DNA of 64,000 bases from Persicobacter psychrovividus (GCF_036492425.1 NZ_AP025295.1:1-64000); one strand, 5' to 3'. Positions 26,910 to 37,492 are shown, counted from the first letter of the stretch. Notes: a model not told the origin generated them from the letters alone. Numbers and translations are program-made.

Positions 26910-27257
26910 TTACTCGATAATTTGATTTGCTGGAATTTCAATATCGAAGGAAGTGTCACAGCCTAAGGCGTCTTCAACCACCAATTGGTATTGACCTGCT
27001 GAAACTTGCTGCAAGTTCAAAATTTTTCTGATTTGACTGCTGTCGTTTTGGGCAAACATAGCTAATTGGTAGGGCGGTTGTCCATTTTCAATATTGGTAA
27101 CAATAACGGCCCCATCTTCACTATTGGTCGTCGTACTTGCTTTGATATTATAGGTCAATTCAATATTCGATCTACAGGTCGGCACAACGTTAGGCTCGTC
27201 AGTGCAAGCGGAGAAAATCAAACTGAACAGGAAGATAAATGAGCAATATTTCAACAT
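26910..27257 (-). CDS. Lipoprotein with a SprB-like repeat unit
   Basis: A 115-residue lipoprotein (lipobox FSAC, about residue 18). The single folded domain has the features of the SprB/PKD-like repeats of Bacteroidota surface proteins: NSEDGAVIVTNIENGQPPYQL, then SAGQYQLVVEDALGCDTSFDIEI. It lies 90 bases upstream of the cytochrome-like gene in the same direction and may be part of that operon. Function unknown; surface-exposed binding is plausible. Confidence 0.7.
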   Translation of the reverse strand: MLKYCSFIFLFSLIFSACTDEPNVVPTCRSNIELTYNIKASTTTNSEDGAVIVTNIENGQPPYQLAMFAQNDSSQIRKILNLQQVSAGQYQLVVEDALGCDTSFDIEIPANQIIE

Positions 27258-27325
27258 ATGTTTTATAGAAATAAGTTGAAATACCCATGTAAGGTTTAGG
27301 TGTTTGAAGTAATTTTAGCGCAAAT

Positions 27326-27355
27326 AAAAAGAGCCTATTCCAATAGGCTCTTTTT
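27326..27355 (-). terminator. Terminator of enolase, bidirectional form
   Basis: GAGCCTATT (27331-27339) pairs with AATAGGCTC (27342-27350); A5 precedes and T5 follows. It lies about 25 bases past the eno stop codon on the minus strand. Confidence 0.9.
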
Positions 27356-27379
27356 GTGATATAATGAACTTATCCTTTT

Positions 27380-28723
<1,344 letters not shown>

Positions 28724-28777
28724 TCAGCAAGTTATTAAAGTAAGCCGTTCGAGCTTCAAATTAATATCTTATGTAAT

Positions 28778-28805
28778 AAAAAAAGCCGATCTTATTGATC
28801 GGCTT
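28778..28805 (-). terminator. Terminator of the 28.8-29.4 kb lipoprotein gene
   Basis: AAGCCGATC (28783-28791) pairs with GATCGGCTT (28797-28805). On the minus strand the stem is followed by a run of seven T. It is 26 bases after the stop codon. Confidence 0.9.
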
Positions 28806-28830
28806 CCGCAATTATTAAATAGTGTTTTTT

Positions 28831-29376
28831 TTAGAAAGTTACCTTGACGTTAAGCACGACTCTAATGGGTGCCTTTGGTTCTTTTCCTTCTTCAATTTCT
28901 TCACCAGCGGTCAATTGACCCTGGAAGTAAAAAGGAATCGCCTTCACCTTATTGTTATTCATCGTATTTGCCAGTTTTTCCAGATCTTCTTCACTAACAT
29001 TAAGGCTATGAGATTTCTTTTCAGCAAAGAAGTCGGTGTCAATCGTGGCCAATTCTGTTTGTTCAAACCCTGAGGAGAATACCAATTTCCCTCCTTCAAA
29101 AGTTGAAGCTGCAAGGGTGTCGCCTAACCAGGCTGCTGAAATTTCAGTCACTTCAAAGCTTTTGTAATATCCACGGTTTGAAGAATACCATGAAGAATCA
29201 TTGTTGACCACAATGATGGAGTTGAAGTCTGGCGCATCACCATTAATGGTAATAGAATCGGACTCAAAAGGTGTCGGAGCTTGTGAATACCCGCCATTTT
29301 CTCCCGAAAGGCAAGAGGTAAGTCCACTGATGATAATCGCTACGAATAAAAATGGGTAAAAAATCTGTTTGAACAT
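28831..29376 (-). CDS. Lipoprotein of unknown family
   Basis: A 181-residue lipoprotein (signal peptide with lipobox LTSC, Cys about residue 22). After a Ser/Gly/Pro linker the domain is mostly beta, with FEVTEISAAWLGDTLAASTFEGGKLVF and a C-terminal PIRVVLNVKVTF strand. I do not recognise the family. Single gene with a terminator; no helpful neighbours. Confidence 0.7.
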   Translation of the reverse strand: MFKQIFYPFLFVAIIISGLTSCLSGENGGYSQAPTPFESDSITINGDAPDFNSIIVVNNDSSWYSSNRGYYKSFEVTEISAAWLGDTLAASTFEGGKLVFSSGFEQTELATIDTDFFAEKKSHSLNVSEEDLEKLANTMNNNKVKAIPFYFQGQLTAGEEIEEGKEPKAPIRVVLNVKVTF

Positions 29377-29657
29377 AATGAATTTATTTATGGGATTGCT
29401 AATATAAAATTAAAGGCAGTGTGCATTTCCCATCAAAAAGTAGATGTTACAAAAGTATAAGTTTTTAGGAATTTATGGAAATCTACTATCGGTTTTTATC
29501 AAATATAGCCAACCTCCTGCTTCATTAAATAGCGAAAAGCATTCCAAAAATAGTGAAAAACATCACTTTGGTCATTTATTTTTTTTAATGGGCGGTTAGA
29601 GTGGTGTTTAAGCACACAGCGGTAATCCCCAAGGGATAAAAAAGACTTTAATTAGGT

Positions 29658-30965
29658 ATGAAAAAAGTCTCCTTATTATTCTTCGTGATTTTGTTTATTC
29701 TTTGGTCGCCGATCCGCGGTTTGGCGCAATGGCATCAAACGGGATTCCTGCTGGATCCAACGCGTTCTGCTTATGGGTTGCAATTCAATCCAGCTTGGCA
29801 GCCAGCAGAAAAAGTGATGATTGGGGTTCCAGCTTTGAATCGGATTAGCATTGGTTACGATGCTACCGTGAACGCCAACGATCTTTTTATTTTTGACGGG
29901 ACCTCAGTAACCTTTGAACTGGAACATCTAATAGAGTCTGGTATGGAAGATTACCGCGGTCAGGTGAATGCACGGGCTGGCCTGATGAATGTAGGCTTTA
30001 AGACAGGAAAGCATTTTATCAATTTTGGTGTAGCGGCCCGAGCTTTCGGATATTTTTCCATGGATGGTGATCTATTGCTGGCTTTGGCGGAAAATTTAGA
30101 ATTGGATGATGGGGTTTATGAGTTTGATGATGTTCAGTTTCGAGGGTTAAGTTATGTGGAAGTTGCTTTGGGCGATGCCATTAAGATTAATGACCGATGG
30201 CAAGTAGGTTTCCGAGCTAAATATTTACAGGGAATAGGGCAGATTGAATCTGATAATTTTTCAGGTGTTGCAACGGTTGATCGAAGTGTCAATCGGGCAA
30301 GTATTCAATTTAATCAGGCGGGAGTGCGCTCTGCAGGCTATGATTTTTCCGAAGGATCACAGGATCGTTTTGATATTTCTGATAATAGGGGCTTTGGGGC
30401 TGATATTGCGGTGCAGTATAATGTGAGCGATGATCTTCAGGTGGGGACATCGTTTGTGGACCTGGGTAGAATTCATTGGAAAAGTAACGGGCTTAATTTT
30501 ACTATTTCTGACAATGTCTATGAAACTCCGGGGACGGTATTGGAGGCTGTAACCTATTACAAAACTCTCGAAGATGGAATTCGCGATGTCGTTGTTTCGG
30601 ATACGACCAAAGCCAAAGCCTATTGGGAAAATATGCCAGCGATGAATTATACCTATGCTATTTATAATTTAACAGAAAGGCATCAGGTTTCTGCTTTGTT
30701 GGTCAATACACTTTTTCAAACAGATTGGGATATAGCAGGGACGATCGGTTATAATTATTATGTGGGGAAAGGAATGACAGTGCATGCCAATGTAACGAGC
30801 AGCAATGAAAAGCTGGCGCAGTTGGGTGTTGGTTTTAGGGTACAGGCGGGACCTGTGCAATTGGTTGCTACTGTGGATGATCTGCCTGGCATATTTCATT
30901 ACAAAACTGCAAAGCAACAGGCGGTTGGATTTGGGTTGAATCTGCTTTTTGGCAAAGATGAATAA
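29658..30965 (+). CDS. DUF5723-like outer-membrane protein
   Basis: A 435-residue secreted protein (signal peptide ending RGLAQ) rich in alternating strands, with the N-terminal block LLDPTRSAYGLQFNPAWQPAEKVMIGVPALNRISIGYD typical of DUF5723 proteins of Bacteroidota, distantly related to PorV/FadL-type barrels. The C-terminus QAVGFGLNLLFGKDE is the last strand. Function unknown. It is followed after 57 bases by greB, which has its own promoter-like sequence. Confidence 0.8.
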   Translation: MKKVSLLFFVILFILWSPIRGLAQWHQTGFLLDPTRSAYGLQFNPAWQPAEKVMIGVPALNRISIGYDATVNANDLFIFDGTSVTFELEHLIESGMEDYRGQVNARAGLMNVGFKTGKHFINFGVAARAFGYFSMDGDLLLALAENLELDDGVYEFDDVQFRGLSYVEVALGDAIKINDRWQVGFRAKYLQGIGQIESDNFSGVATVDRSVNRASIQFNQAGVRSAGYDFSEGSQDRFDISDNRGFGADIAVQYNVSDDLQVGTSFVDLGRIHWKSNGLNFTISDNVYETPGTVLEAVTYYKTLEDGIRDVVVSDTTKAKAYWENMPAMNYTYAIYNLTERHQVSALLVNTLFQTDWDIAGTIGYNYYVGKGMTVHANVTSSNEKLAQLGVGFRVQAGPVQLVATVDDLPGIFHYKTAKQQAVGFGLNLLFGKDE

Positions 30966-30971
30966 CTTCCC

Positions 30972-31001
30972 TTGATCTTTTAGACTTAAACTGTAATTTT
31001 G
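30972..31001 (+). promoter_or_regulatory. Bacteroidota-type promoter before greB
   Basis: TTG (30972-30974), 19 bases, then TAATTTTG (30994-31001), an exact match to the Bacteroidota -7 consensus TAnnTTTG with a normal -33 spacing. It is 22 bases before the greB ATG. Confidence 0.5.
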
Positions 31002-31022
31002 TGGGTTAAATGAGTTGATAAA

Positions 31023-31511
31023 ATGAAAGCCTATAAAAGTTATATTACAGAAGCTGGTTTTGAGGTTCTGAAAAGTGAATTGGATCAATTGTGGAAAATT
31101 GATCGCCCCGCAGTTGTACAGGCTGTGGCCGAGGCAGCAGCGATGGGAGACCGATCGGAGAATGCCGAGTATATTTATGGAAGAAAGCGAATGCGAGAAA
31201 TCGATATCAGAATTGCTTTTTTGCGTAAGCGATTGCGGTCCGTAGAGGTGCGTCCCGTTATTGCACCTGCGGAAGAGGGTAAGGTGGTCTTTGGGGCTTA
31301 TCTGAAACTCGGTTTACCGAATGGAACGAGTATGGTTTATCAGTTGGTGGGGTCAGATGAAACAGACCTTAAAAATGGTAAAATCAGTGTCGCCTCACCC
31401 ATTGGAGATGCCCTGATGTATAAAAAGTTAGGGGATAAGGTGGAAGTCAATACGCCAGGAGGATTACGGGTTTTCCATATTCAGGCAGTACAATACGAGC
31501 CATATCAATAA
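31023..31511 (+). CDS. greB: Transcription elongation factor GreB
   Basis: A 162-residue Gre factor that reactivates backtracked RNA polymerase by stimulating transcript cleavage. The coiled-coil tip carries the catalytic acids in GDRSENAEYIYGRKRMREID, and the C-terminal FKBP-like domain is complete (SPIGDALMYKKLGDKVEV). RMREID after the tip is the GreB-like form. It ends at a strong shared terminator facing gltA. Confidence 0.93.
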   Translation: MKAYKSYITEAGFEVLKSELDQLWKIDRPAVVQAVAEAAAMGDRSENAEYIYGRKRMREIDIRIAFLRKRLRSVEVRPVIAPAEEGKVVFGAYLKLGLPNGTSMVYQLVGSDETDLKNGKISVASPIGDALMYKKLGDKVEVNTPGGLRVFHIQAVQYEPYQ

Positions 31512-31549
31512 AAAAAAGGGTTATCGAGAAGAACGATAACCCTTTTTTT
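31511..31549. terminator. Bidirectional terminator between greB and gltA
   Basis: AAAAAAAGGGTTATCG (31511-31526) pairs with CGATAACCCTTTTTTT (31534-31549), a 16-bp perfect inverted repeat with A and T tracts at its ends. It serves both convergent genes. Confidence 0.95.
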
Positions 31550-31557
31550 GTGATTTT

Positions 31558-32847
31558 TTATGATCTCATTTCAATAGGCTTGTACTCTAAATCAGTATTA
31601 CCAGTGTAAATCTGACGAGGACGACCGATTGGTTCTTTGTTCTCTCTCATTTCTTTCCATTGTGCAATCCAACCTGGAAGACGACCCATTGCAAACATTA
31701 CAGGGAACATCAAAGTAGGAATACCAATCGCTTTAAGGATAATTCCAGAATAGAAATCGACATTCGGGAATAATTTACGCTCGATAAAGTAGCTGTCCTG
31801 AAGTGCTGTTTCTTCAAGTTTCTTAGCGATATCCAAAATCGGATCGCTTACCCCTAATTTAGCCAATACAGCATCAGCATCTTTCTTGATGATTTTCGCA
31901 CGAGGGTCAAAGTTTTTATATACGCGGTGACCAAAGCCCATCAAGCGGAAAGGATCATCTTTATCCTTGGCTTTATTGATGTATTTCTCAACATTTCCAC
32001 CATCAGCCTGAATTTCATCCAACATCTGAATAACCCCCTGGTTGGCTCCACCATGAAGTGGTCCCCAAAGCGCATTAATACCTGCAGCAACCGAGGCATA
32101 AATACTTGCATTCGAAGAACCAACAATACGTACCGTTGAAGCGGAACAGTTTTGCTCGTGATCTGCATGCAAAATCAATAGCTTTTCTAAAGCACGAACA
32201 ATCACAGGATCGATCTCATACTCCTTCAACTTTGTAGAGAACATCATGTGCAAGAAATTCTCCACATAACCTAAACCACTTTTTGGATAATTGTGTGCAA
32301 TACCTTTAGCATGTGTATAAGCCCAGGCAGTAAAGGTAGGCAATTTACCCATCAATTTTTGAATTGAAAGATCAACCTGCTCATTCGGACGGTGTGGGTC
32401 CAATGCTTCTGGGTGAAAGGCATTTAAAGTAGTAGCCAATGCAGATAAAATACCCATCGGGTGCGTATGAGAAGGGAATCCTTCCAAAATTTTCCGATAG
32501 TTTTCATGCACTAACTGGTAACCTTTAATGCTCTCGGTAAAAGAGGCCAAATGCGCTTTATTTGGCAGGTTGCCGTAAATCAATAGGTTCGCAACTTCTA
32601 AGAAGGTTGATTTTTCGCAAAGCTCTTCAATGGAATAGCCGCGGTGTTTTAAAATTCCTTTTTCTCCATCCAGAAAAGTAACAGCACTTTGTGTGGATCC
32701 TGTGTTTTTGAACCCATAGTCTAACGTGATGTAACCGGTTTTGGAACGAAGGGTACTAATGTCTATACCTTTTTCGTTTTGTGTTCCTTCTACCACCGGA
32801 AACTCATAAGATTGTCCATCAAGGATTAATTCAGCAAACGTTGACAT
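31558..32847 (-). CDS. gltA: Citrate synthase
   Basis: Condenses oxaloacetate and acetyl-CoA at the entry to the TCA and glyoxylate cycles. About 429 residues from the ATG at 32847; the 20 extra upstream codons are not family-like. Type II (hexameric, NADH-sensitive-like) layout: an N-terminal domain with LDYGFKNTGSTQSAVTFLDGEKGILKHRGY, active-site His in LHADHEQNCSASTVR and GPLHGGANQGV, and the Asp in the VDFYSGIIL segment. Single gene. Confidence 0.97.
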   Translation of the reverse strand: MSTFAELILDGQSYEFPVVEGTQNEKGIDISTLRSKTGYITLDYGFKNTGSTQSAVTFLDGEKGILKHRGYSIEELCEKSTFLEVANLLIYGNLPNKAHLASFTESIKGYQLVHENYRKILEGFPSHTHPMGILSALATTLNAFHPEALDPHRPNEQVDLSIQKLMGKLPTFTAWAYTHAKGIAHNYPKSGLGYVENFLHMMFSTKLKEYEIDPVIVRALEKLLILHADHEQNCSASTVRIVGSSNASIYASVAAGINALWGPLHGGANQGVIQMLDEIQADGGNVEKYINKAKDKDDPFRLMGFGHRVYKNFDPRAKIIKKDADAVLAKLGVSDPILDIAKKLEETALQDSYFIERKLFPNVDFYSGIILKAIGIPTLMFPVMFAMGRLPGWIAQWKEMRENKEPIGRPRQIYTGNTDLEYKPIEMRS

Positions 32848-33109
32848 AGGTGATCTTAATTTAAAAGTTAAAGTTATCAATGAATACAAAAGCGAAATCA
32901 GAATCACAGTTATGGCTGTAATAATAATATCCTCCTTTATATTAGGGTTATCATTTGTCCTACCTAATTTAGTAAGAGATTTGAAAAATAGAATGAAAAA
33001 CCCCTTATATTTTTTAAAAAATCAGCATTTTTTCTTAAAAAAAGTCATATTATCGAACTATTTAACAGCGATGCTTTAATATTTTATTTTTTTCGCATTT
33101 TTATTACTT

Positions 33110-33493
33110 ATGAAATTCGTAGTCGAAGGAATAAGTTTTGGGGTTGAATCTTTTTTTTTCCTTATTGGAACGGATAATTATTTTTCACTAAGCCCCCAAG
33201 AAATTATGGAAACCCTCTGTCGTCATCGGATCAATATTTCGGAATTAAAGCAAACACTGAGTACACATCCAAGAATTAATCAGGTAGAGGTTTTAAGCAG
33301 GGGGGAAATGCTTGAAGTGGTCTATCATTTTCAGGGAGAATTTATCGACTGGGATATGTATTCAGAGGTCAGGCAGTTGGTGCAGGCGGCAGTTGGATCA
33401 GCCAATTTAAATGCTATCGATAGTATTAAGGGGCTGCCAAGTGCCCGATACAATTTACACCTGATGGAGAACTTGATGGGTGAGGAATTGTAA
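33110..33493 (+). CDS. Hypothetical protein
   Basis: A 127-residue soluble protein, no signal peptide. It contains LSPQEIMETLCRHRINISELKQTL and VEVLSRGEMLEVVYHFQGEFIDWDMYSEVRQLVQAA, suggesting a small alpha/beta fold. I do not recognise it. It is flanked by gltA (divergent) and a strong bidirectional terminator, which supports its being a real transcript. Confidence 0.55.
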   Translation: MKFVVEGISFGVESFFFLIGTDNYFSLSPQEIMETLCRHRINISELKQTLSTHPRINQVEVLSRGEMLEVVYHFQGEFIDWDMYSEVRQLVQAAVGSANLNAIDSIKGLPSARYNLHLMENLMGEEL

Positions 33494-33510
33494 AAATCAG
33501 CCTGAAAGCG

Positions 33511-33550
33511 AAAAAATCCCTACGTTAGTAATGTAACGTAGGGATTTTTT
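33511..33550. terminator. Bidirectional terminator, 17-bp perfect stem
   Basis: AAAAAATCCCTACGTTA (33511-33527) pairs with TAACGTAGGGATTTTTT (33534-33550) around a 6-base loop. It ends the plus-strand hypothetical gene and the minus-strand zinc-ribbon gene. Confidence 0.95.
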
Positions 33551-33762
33551 TATGTGAATAGATCAAACATCGAACTGAGCATGCTGGTACTGCCTTTGAA
33601 AAATTCGGTGTATCCGCAGCGTTTACAGGTAACATGGGTAAACTTTTTGTTTTGAACGTCAAAAATCTTACTCCAAAACCCTCCTGTAGTTCTGATTTCG
33701 CCAACGTCATAGGTGCGATTTTTACACTTAGGGCATTCATAATTTATCGCAGGTTTGCTCAT
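33550..33762 (-). CDS. Small zinc-ribbon protein
   Basis: A 70-residue protein with two CxxC pairs, CPKCKNRTYDVGEIRTTGG and VTCKRCGYTEFF, the signature of nucleic-acid-binding zinc ribbons distantly related to those in transcription factor S. Members are widespread and often annotated as GTP-binding-protein-like. It starts 11 bases after the MoeB-like gene's stop on the same strand and is probably cotranscribed with it. Confidence 0.85.
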   Translation of the reverse strand: MSKPAINYECPKCKNRTYDVGEIRTTGGFWSKIFDVQNKKFTHVTCKRCGYTEFFKGSTSMLSSMFDLFT

Positions 33763-33773
33763 AATTTTTGTTT

Positions 33774-34847
33774 TTAGTTTTGATATTTATCTATGCCACC
33801 TGCTAATTCGCTGACCGTCAGGCTTGGGTAGTTTTCCTTTATCCACAAACAAGCTGTTTTGCTTTTTATGCCATTTTGGCAAAAAACTAACATGGGCGAT
33901 TTAGTCTGATTATTTTTGAAATAATCCGGCAAAGTGCTGAGTGGAACATGATGGGATCCTTCCACAGGAAATTCCTCTTGTTCATAATCCTCTCTAATGT
34001 CTAATAAGATTCCTTCAGGGTACTTTGTTTTCCAGTTTGCTGGGGAGTCCTCAAATTGATCCCCCTCTGCCGGTATGAAGCACCTTTCTTCTTTGGGAAA
34101 AGGCAAAGATTTCACAGTCCTGTTTTCGGGATTGAGTTTAAACTGAATAAGTTGTTGATCATGGTGTAAAAGATCAATCAGCAAAAGCTTACCACTGAGC
34201 ACCTCTCCAATACCACAGATGACTTTTACCACCTCCATGGCCTGAAGCGAACCTATTACACCTGCCGTGGCGCCCATAATTCCAGCTTCAGCACAATTTG
34301 GGGCGGATTGCGCTTCGGGTTGTTGAGGGAAAATACAACGGTAGGTGGGGCCTTGCTGATAATTAAATACCGATACCTGACCATGGAACTGATGAATGGC
34401 GCCAGAGACCAGTACCTTATCGGCCAAAATACAGGCGTCGTTCAACAGGTAGCGGGTATCAAAATTATCCGATCCATCCACTACGATATCGTATGGCATG
34501 ATGAGCTCAATGACATTATCGCGATTTATATACAGGTCGTGGAATTCCCAGTTTACAAGCGGATTTTGTTCAGTCAGGATTTTTTTTGCCGCATCCACCT
34601 TTTTCTTACCCTTATCCGCAGCCCTATAAATAAACTGTCGGTTGAGGTTCGTCTCATCGACCAGGTCGAATTCCACTACGCCAATATGGCCAATGCCCAT
34701 TGCTGCCAGATAGGTCAAAACGGGACTGCCCAGACCTCCTGCGCCAATCACTAACACTTTTGCGGCCATTAATTGCAGTTGCCCCTCTTTTTTTATTTGC
34801 GGAAGAATAGTCTGGCGGCTATATCGGGTAGGGATTGTTTCTTTCAT
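33774..34847 (-). CDS. moeB: MoeB/ThiF-family adenylyltransferase fused to rhodanese domain
   Basis: About 357 residues from the ATG at 34847; 22 upstream codons are not conserved. The N-terminal E1-like domain has the ATP-binding VLVIGAGGLGSPVLTYLAAMGIGHIGVVEFD and NLNRQFIYRAADKGKKK. It adenylates the C-terminal glycine of a sulfur carrier (MoaD or ThiS). The usual pair of CxxC zinc motifs of E. coli MoeB is not evident. The C-terminal rhodanese domain (about 260-357) has a candidate sulfur-carrying Cys in FCQNGIKS. Such fusions occur in molybdopterin and tRNA-thiolation systems; which one is unknown. Confidence 0.88.
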   Translation of the reverse strand: MKETIPTRYSRQTILPQIKKEGQLQLMAAKVLVIGAGGLGSPVLTYLAAMGIGHIGVVEFDLVDETNLNRQFIYRAADKGKKKVDAAKKILTEQNPLVNWEFHDLYINRDNVIELIMPYDIVVDGSDNFDTRYLLNDACILADKVLVSGAIHQFHGQVSVFNYQQGPTYRCIFPQQPEAQSAPNCAEAGIMGATAGVIGSLQAMEVVKVICGIGEVLSGKLLLIDLLHHDQQLIQFKLNPENRTVKSLPFPKEERCFIPAEGDQFEDSPANWKTKYPEGILLDIREDYEQEEFPVEGSHHVPLSTLPDYFKNNQTKSPMLVFCQNGIKSKTACLWIKENYPSLTVSELAGGIDKYQN

Positions 34848-35182
34848 GGAGAATAGGTGCTTTTGCTTTGGATTTATCAACCCGATATTCGTCAAAAAAT
34901 TATTAATTATCAATGAATTTATGTTTGATCATTACCAATTACTGCTTTGATTTCAATCAATTGATTGGCTGAGGTCAGGAACAGGCGCATTATTTTTAAT
35001 CAGGTTTTAGATCGTCATCAATTTTAGAGAAGTGGCTAAATGTTTGAATATTAGTGGTTAGGGTTGTTTTTTGAACTTAAAAATAGATATGATAATTATA
35101 AAAAGCCAAATTTTAAGGGTTTTCAATAGGGTTTTCATTTGCCTTTTTCCCTATTACAGGTGAATGTAAAACAATATCAACA
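34848..35182. other. 335-base intergenic region, no gene seen
   Basis: AT-rich (roughly 65-70%), between the divergent moeB-like and DUF4136 genes. I see no frame, tRNA or clean hairpin, only scattered TTG/TA-rich stretches that could hold both promoters. Confidence 0.6.
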
Positions 35183-35965
35183 ATGAAAACCAATTATAAG
35201 AATCCCCTGTCGCGTATCGCTTCCATGATGGTGGTGATCGCAATGAGTTTTTCGATGATGTCGTGTAATCATCAAGGACCAACGTATGTTGATGAGCAAG
35301 ACGTTACGCTCACCTATTATGATGCTGAATTTTACAGCAATGAAAACACCTATCAAACCTTCAAAATTAAATCCGTCGGTATCCTCAGCGATAAAGATGA
35401 TGATCAGCTTTCTAAATCTGATTCTGTCAAAATCAGTTCCCGCCTGATTACAGGCTTTGAGGAATTGGGTTACAACTATGCTGCTGAGGGGCAAGAGGCC
35501 GATTTTTACCTGATTGCTGCTTTGCAGGAAAACACCAATACCGTAGTAGGTGGTGGCGCATGGTGGTGGGGTTACCCTGGATATTGGGGGGGCTGGGGCT
35601 TCCCTTATCCGCCAATGTGGGGCGGTTGGTATCCGTGGTGGAGTGGGGCTTATAGCTACCAGTACACTGTCGGGAGTATGATGATCGACAAAGTGGATGC
35701 CCACAGCCATGATTTGTTTGAAGAGGAATTCAAAAAACGTCTCGCTGCCTTTGAGGAGGAAAATGGCACTGCGACCAACAAAGACAAAATGGAGATTGCA
35801 GGCAAGATGGCCGAGGATGGTCATGAGGTAGATTTCAGATGGCAGGGTATCATTCAGGGCGTACTCTCACGCAATAGCGAATACAATGAGGAACGACTTG
35901 CCCGAGGAATGAACGAAGCCTTTGAGATGAGTCCATATATGGATATTAATAAAACCGACCGTTAA
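35183..35965 (+). CDS. DUF4136 lipoprotein with aromatic-glycine insert
   Basis: A 260-residue lipoprotein (lipobox MMSC, about residue 28) of the DUF4136 family: TYYDAEFYSNENTYQTFKI, then LITGFEELGYNYAAEGQEADFYLIAAL. In the middle sits an insert of about 40 residues made almost only of Gly, Trp, Tyr and Pro (GGAWWWGYPGYWGGWGFPYP), and the chain continues with the standard VGSMMIDKVDAHSHDLF. Similar inserts occur in family members; their role is not known to me. Cotranscribed with the barrel gene 20 bases downstream. Confidence 0.82.
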   Translation: MKTNYKNPLSRIASMMVVIAMSFSMMSCNHQGPTYVDEQDVTLTYYDAEFYSNENTYQTFKIKSVGILSDKDDDQLSKSDSVKISSRLITGFEELGYNYAAEGQEADFYLIAALQENTNTVVGGGAWWWGYPGYWGGWGFPYPPMWGGWYPWWSGAYSYQYTVGSMMIDKVDAHSHDLFEEEFKKRLAAFEEENGTATNKDKMEIAGKMAEDGHEVDFRWQGIIQGVLSRNSEYNEERLARGMNEAFEMSPYMDINKTDR

Positions 35966-35985
35966 TCCACTTCAACAATATCACG

Positions 35986-36612
35986 ATGAAAAATATTAAA
36001 GTTTTCTTTTCAGCACTGATGATATGTCTTTTGGGGAGCCAAATCGGACATGCACAATTCTACGATAATGGCTTCTTTACCCTTGGCTATAACATGGGGA
36101 TGCCTGCTGGTGGTACCAGTAATTTTGTGGACGATGGCAGCTATCGTAACTTCTCCGTAGAAGGGGCGGGCTTTGTTTACAAAGGCCTTGCCATCGGGGG
36201 GCGTTTGTCTTACGACAATTTCTTCCAGGATTATGGCCGAGGAATTTACGATAATGGGCAGGGAAGTGACATCTATGCCAATAAATACAATTACCTGAAC
36301 ATGATGAACCTTCAGGTGACGGCAAGTTATTACTTCAACCGTGATGGTCTGATTCAGCCCTATGTCGGTTTGGCCATGGGGGGATCTTATGTCGAACAAA
36401 GAACCGACTACGGGATGTTGTCCACAGGAGATCAGTACAATGGCTGGGCATTCAGTGTTGCGCCTGAAGTAGGGGTTTACATTCCCTTCGGCGGAACTTC
36501 AGATTGGGGAGCCACGGTACGAATGCAATACAATTTCATTAATCATAAAGCCTATGATTCAAGTGGAATAAATTATTACAACTTCGGTATAGGGATTACC
36601 CATCGATTCTAA
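35986..36612 (+). CDS. Outer-membrane beta-barrel protein
   Basis: A 208-residue barrel with a signal peptide ending GHAQ. The strands (YRNFSVEGAGFVYKGLAIGGRLSYDNFF, QPYVGLAMGGSYVEQ) and a C-terminal aromatic (THRF) match small OmpA/OmpW-like barrels of Bacteroidota. It follows the DUF4136 lipoprotein by 20 bases, so the two products likely work at the same membrane. Confidence 0.75.
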   Translation: MKNIKVFFSALMICLLGSQIGHAQFYDNGFFTLGYNMGMPAGGTSNFVDDGSYRNFSVEGAGFVYKGLAIGGRLSYDNFFQDYGRGIYDNGQGSDIYANKYNYLNMMNLQVTASYYFNRDGLIQPYVGLAMGGSYVEQRTDYGMLSTGDQYNGWAFSVAPEVGVYIPFGGTSDWGATVRMQYNFINHKAYDSSGINYYNFGIGITHRF

Positions 36613-36630
36613 GATTACCAATCTGTTTTT

Positions 36631-36664
36631 GCCCCTTTCAATTTTTTTGATTGGGGCTTTTTTC
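36631..36664 (+). terminator. Terminator after the barrel gene
   Basis: GCCCC (36631-36635) pairs with GGGGC (36653-36657), with further interrupted pairing inside, and a T run follows. It ends the DUF4136-barrel operon. Confidence 0.75.
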
Positions 36665-36697
36665 TGAACCTGTCCATATTTTTTTTAAATTTGGTAT

Positions 36698-37330
36698 ATG
36701 GTAAAGGAAACAGTGATTAATCAATTTCGAGGAATTTTTGAAAAAGCATTGCTTGAAGAAATTGCGCAGCATGCGACGCTGGTGGCCGTCAATGAGGGAG
36801 ATGTCCTGATGGATTATGGGCAGCATATCCGATCGATGCCTATCATTCTTAGCGGTTCAGTGAAGATTGTTCGGGAAGATGAGGACGGCAAAGAGGTCTT
36901 TCTATATTATGTGAATGCCAAGGAAACTTGTGCGATGTCCCTAACCTGTTGCATGGGGAATGCGCAAAGTCGCATACGTGCCACTATGGAGGATCAGGGA
37001 GAAATATTAATGTTGCCTGTTATTTATATGGATGAATGGATGCGCCGTTTTTCCTCCTGGAGGCAATTCGTAATTCAGGCTTATCAGAATCGGTTTGAAG
37101 AACTATTGGGAGCGGTTGATCTATTGGCCTTTAAAAAAATGGATGAACGCATTGCCACCTACCTACATGAAAAAGCCAAAATAAAAGAGGCGCAAACCCT
37201 CAGAATTACCCATGGTGAAATAGCACAGGATCTCGGAACCTCAAGAGAGGTCGTCAGCCGAATCCTTAAAGCCTTGGAAAAAGAAGGACAAATAGCCCTC
37301 GGTCGCAACAAAGTAACCTTACTCGGCTGA
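36698..37330 (+). CDS. Crp/Fnr-family transcription regulator
   Basis: A 210-residue regulator: cyclic-nucleotide-binding-like sensory domain (VAVNEGDVLMDYGQHIRSMPIILSGSVKIVRED), dimer helix and a C-terminal winged helix with recognition helix DLGTSREVVSRILKALEKEG. The sensor contains CAMSLTCCMG, a three-Cys cluster found in many Bacteroidota members and possibly a redox or metal ligand set; the cAMP-binding RxS motif is absent. No target gene can be named. Single gene. Confidence 0.88.
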   Translation: MVKETVINQFRGIFEKALLEEIAQHATLVAVNEGDVLMDYGQHIRSMPIILSGSVKIVREDEDGKEVFLYYVNAKETCAMSLTCCMGNAQSRIRATMEDQGEILMLPVIYMDEWMRRFSSWRQFVIQAYQNRFEELLGAVDLLAFKKMDERIATYLHEKAKIKEAQTLRITHGEIAQDLGTSREVVSRILKALEKEGQIALGRNKVTLLG

Positions 37331-37492
37331 TCGTTTGGGATTATTTCACGATTCAGTTAGTCAATGTATTTGATTGTTTAGCCCTTTTTCCTTTATAATG
37401 AAATGAGCAGGTGCTTTTTGTAGCAAATATTGAACTATTGGGAAGTGGCAGCGGTTAGTTTTTTAGTGTTTTACTAATTTAAACTAATCAAA

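Noticed and set aside
35177-35824. 215-codon minus-strand frame opposite the DUF4136 gene
   Set aside because: It runs through the Gly/Trp insert and has no family features; the plus strand has lipobox, domain and operon context.
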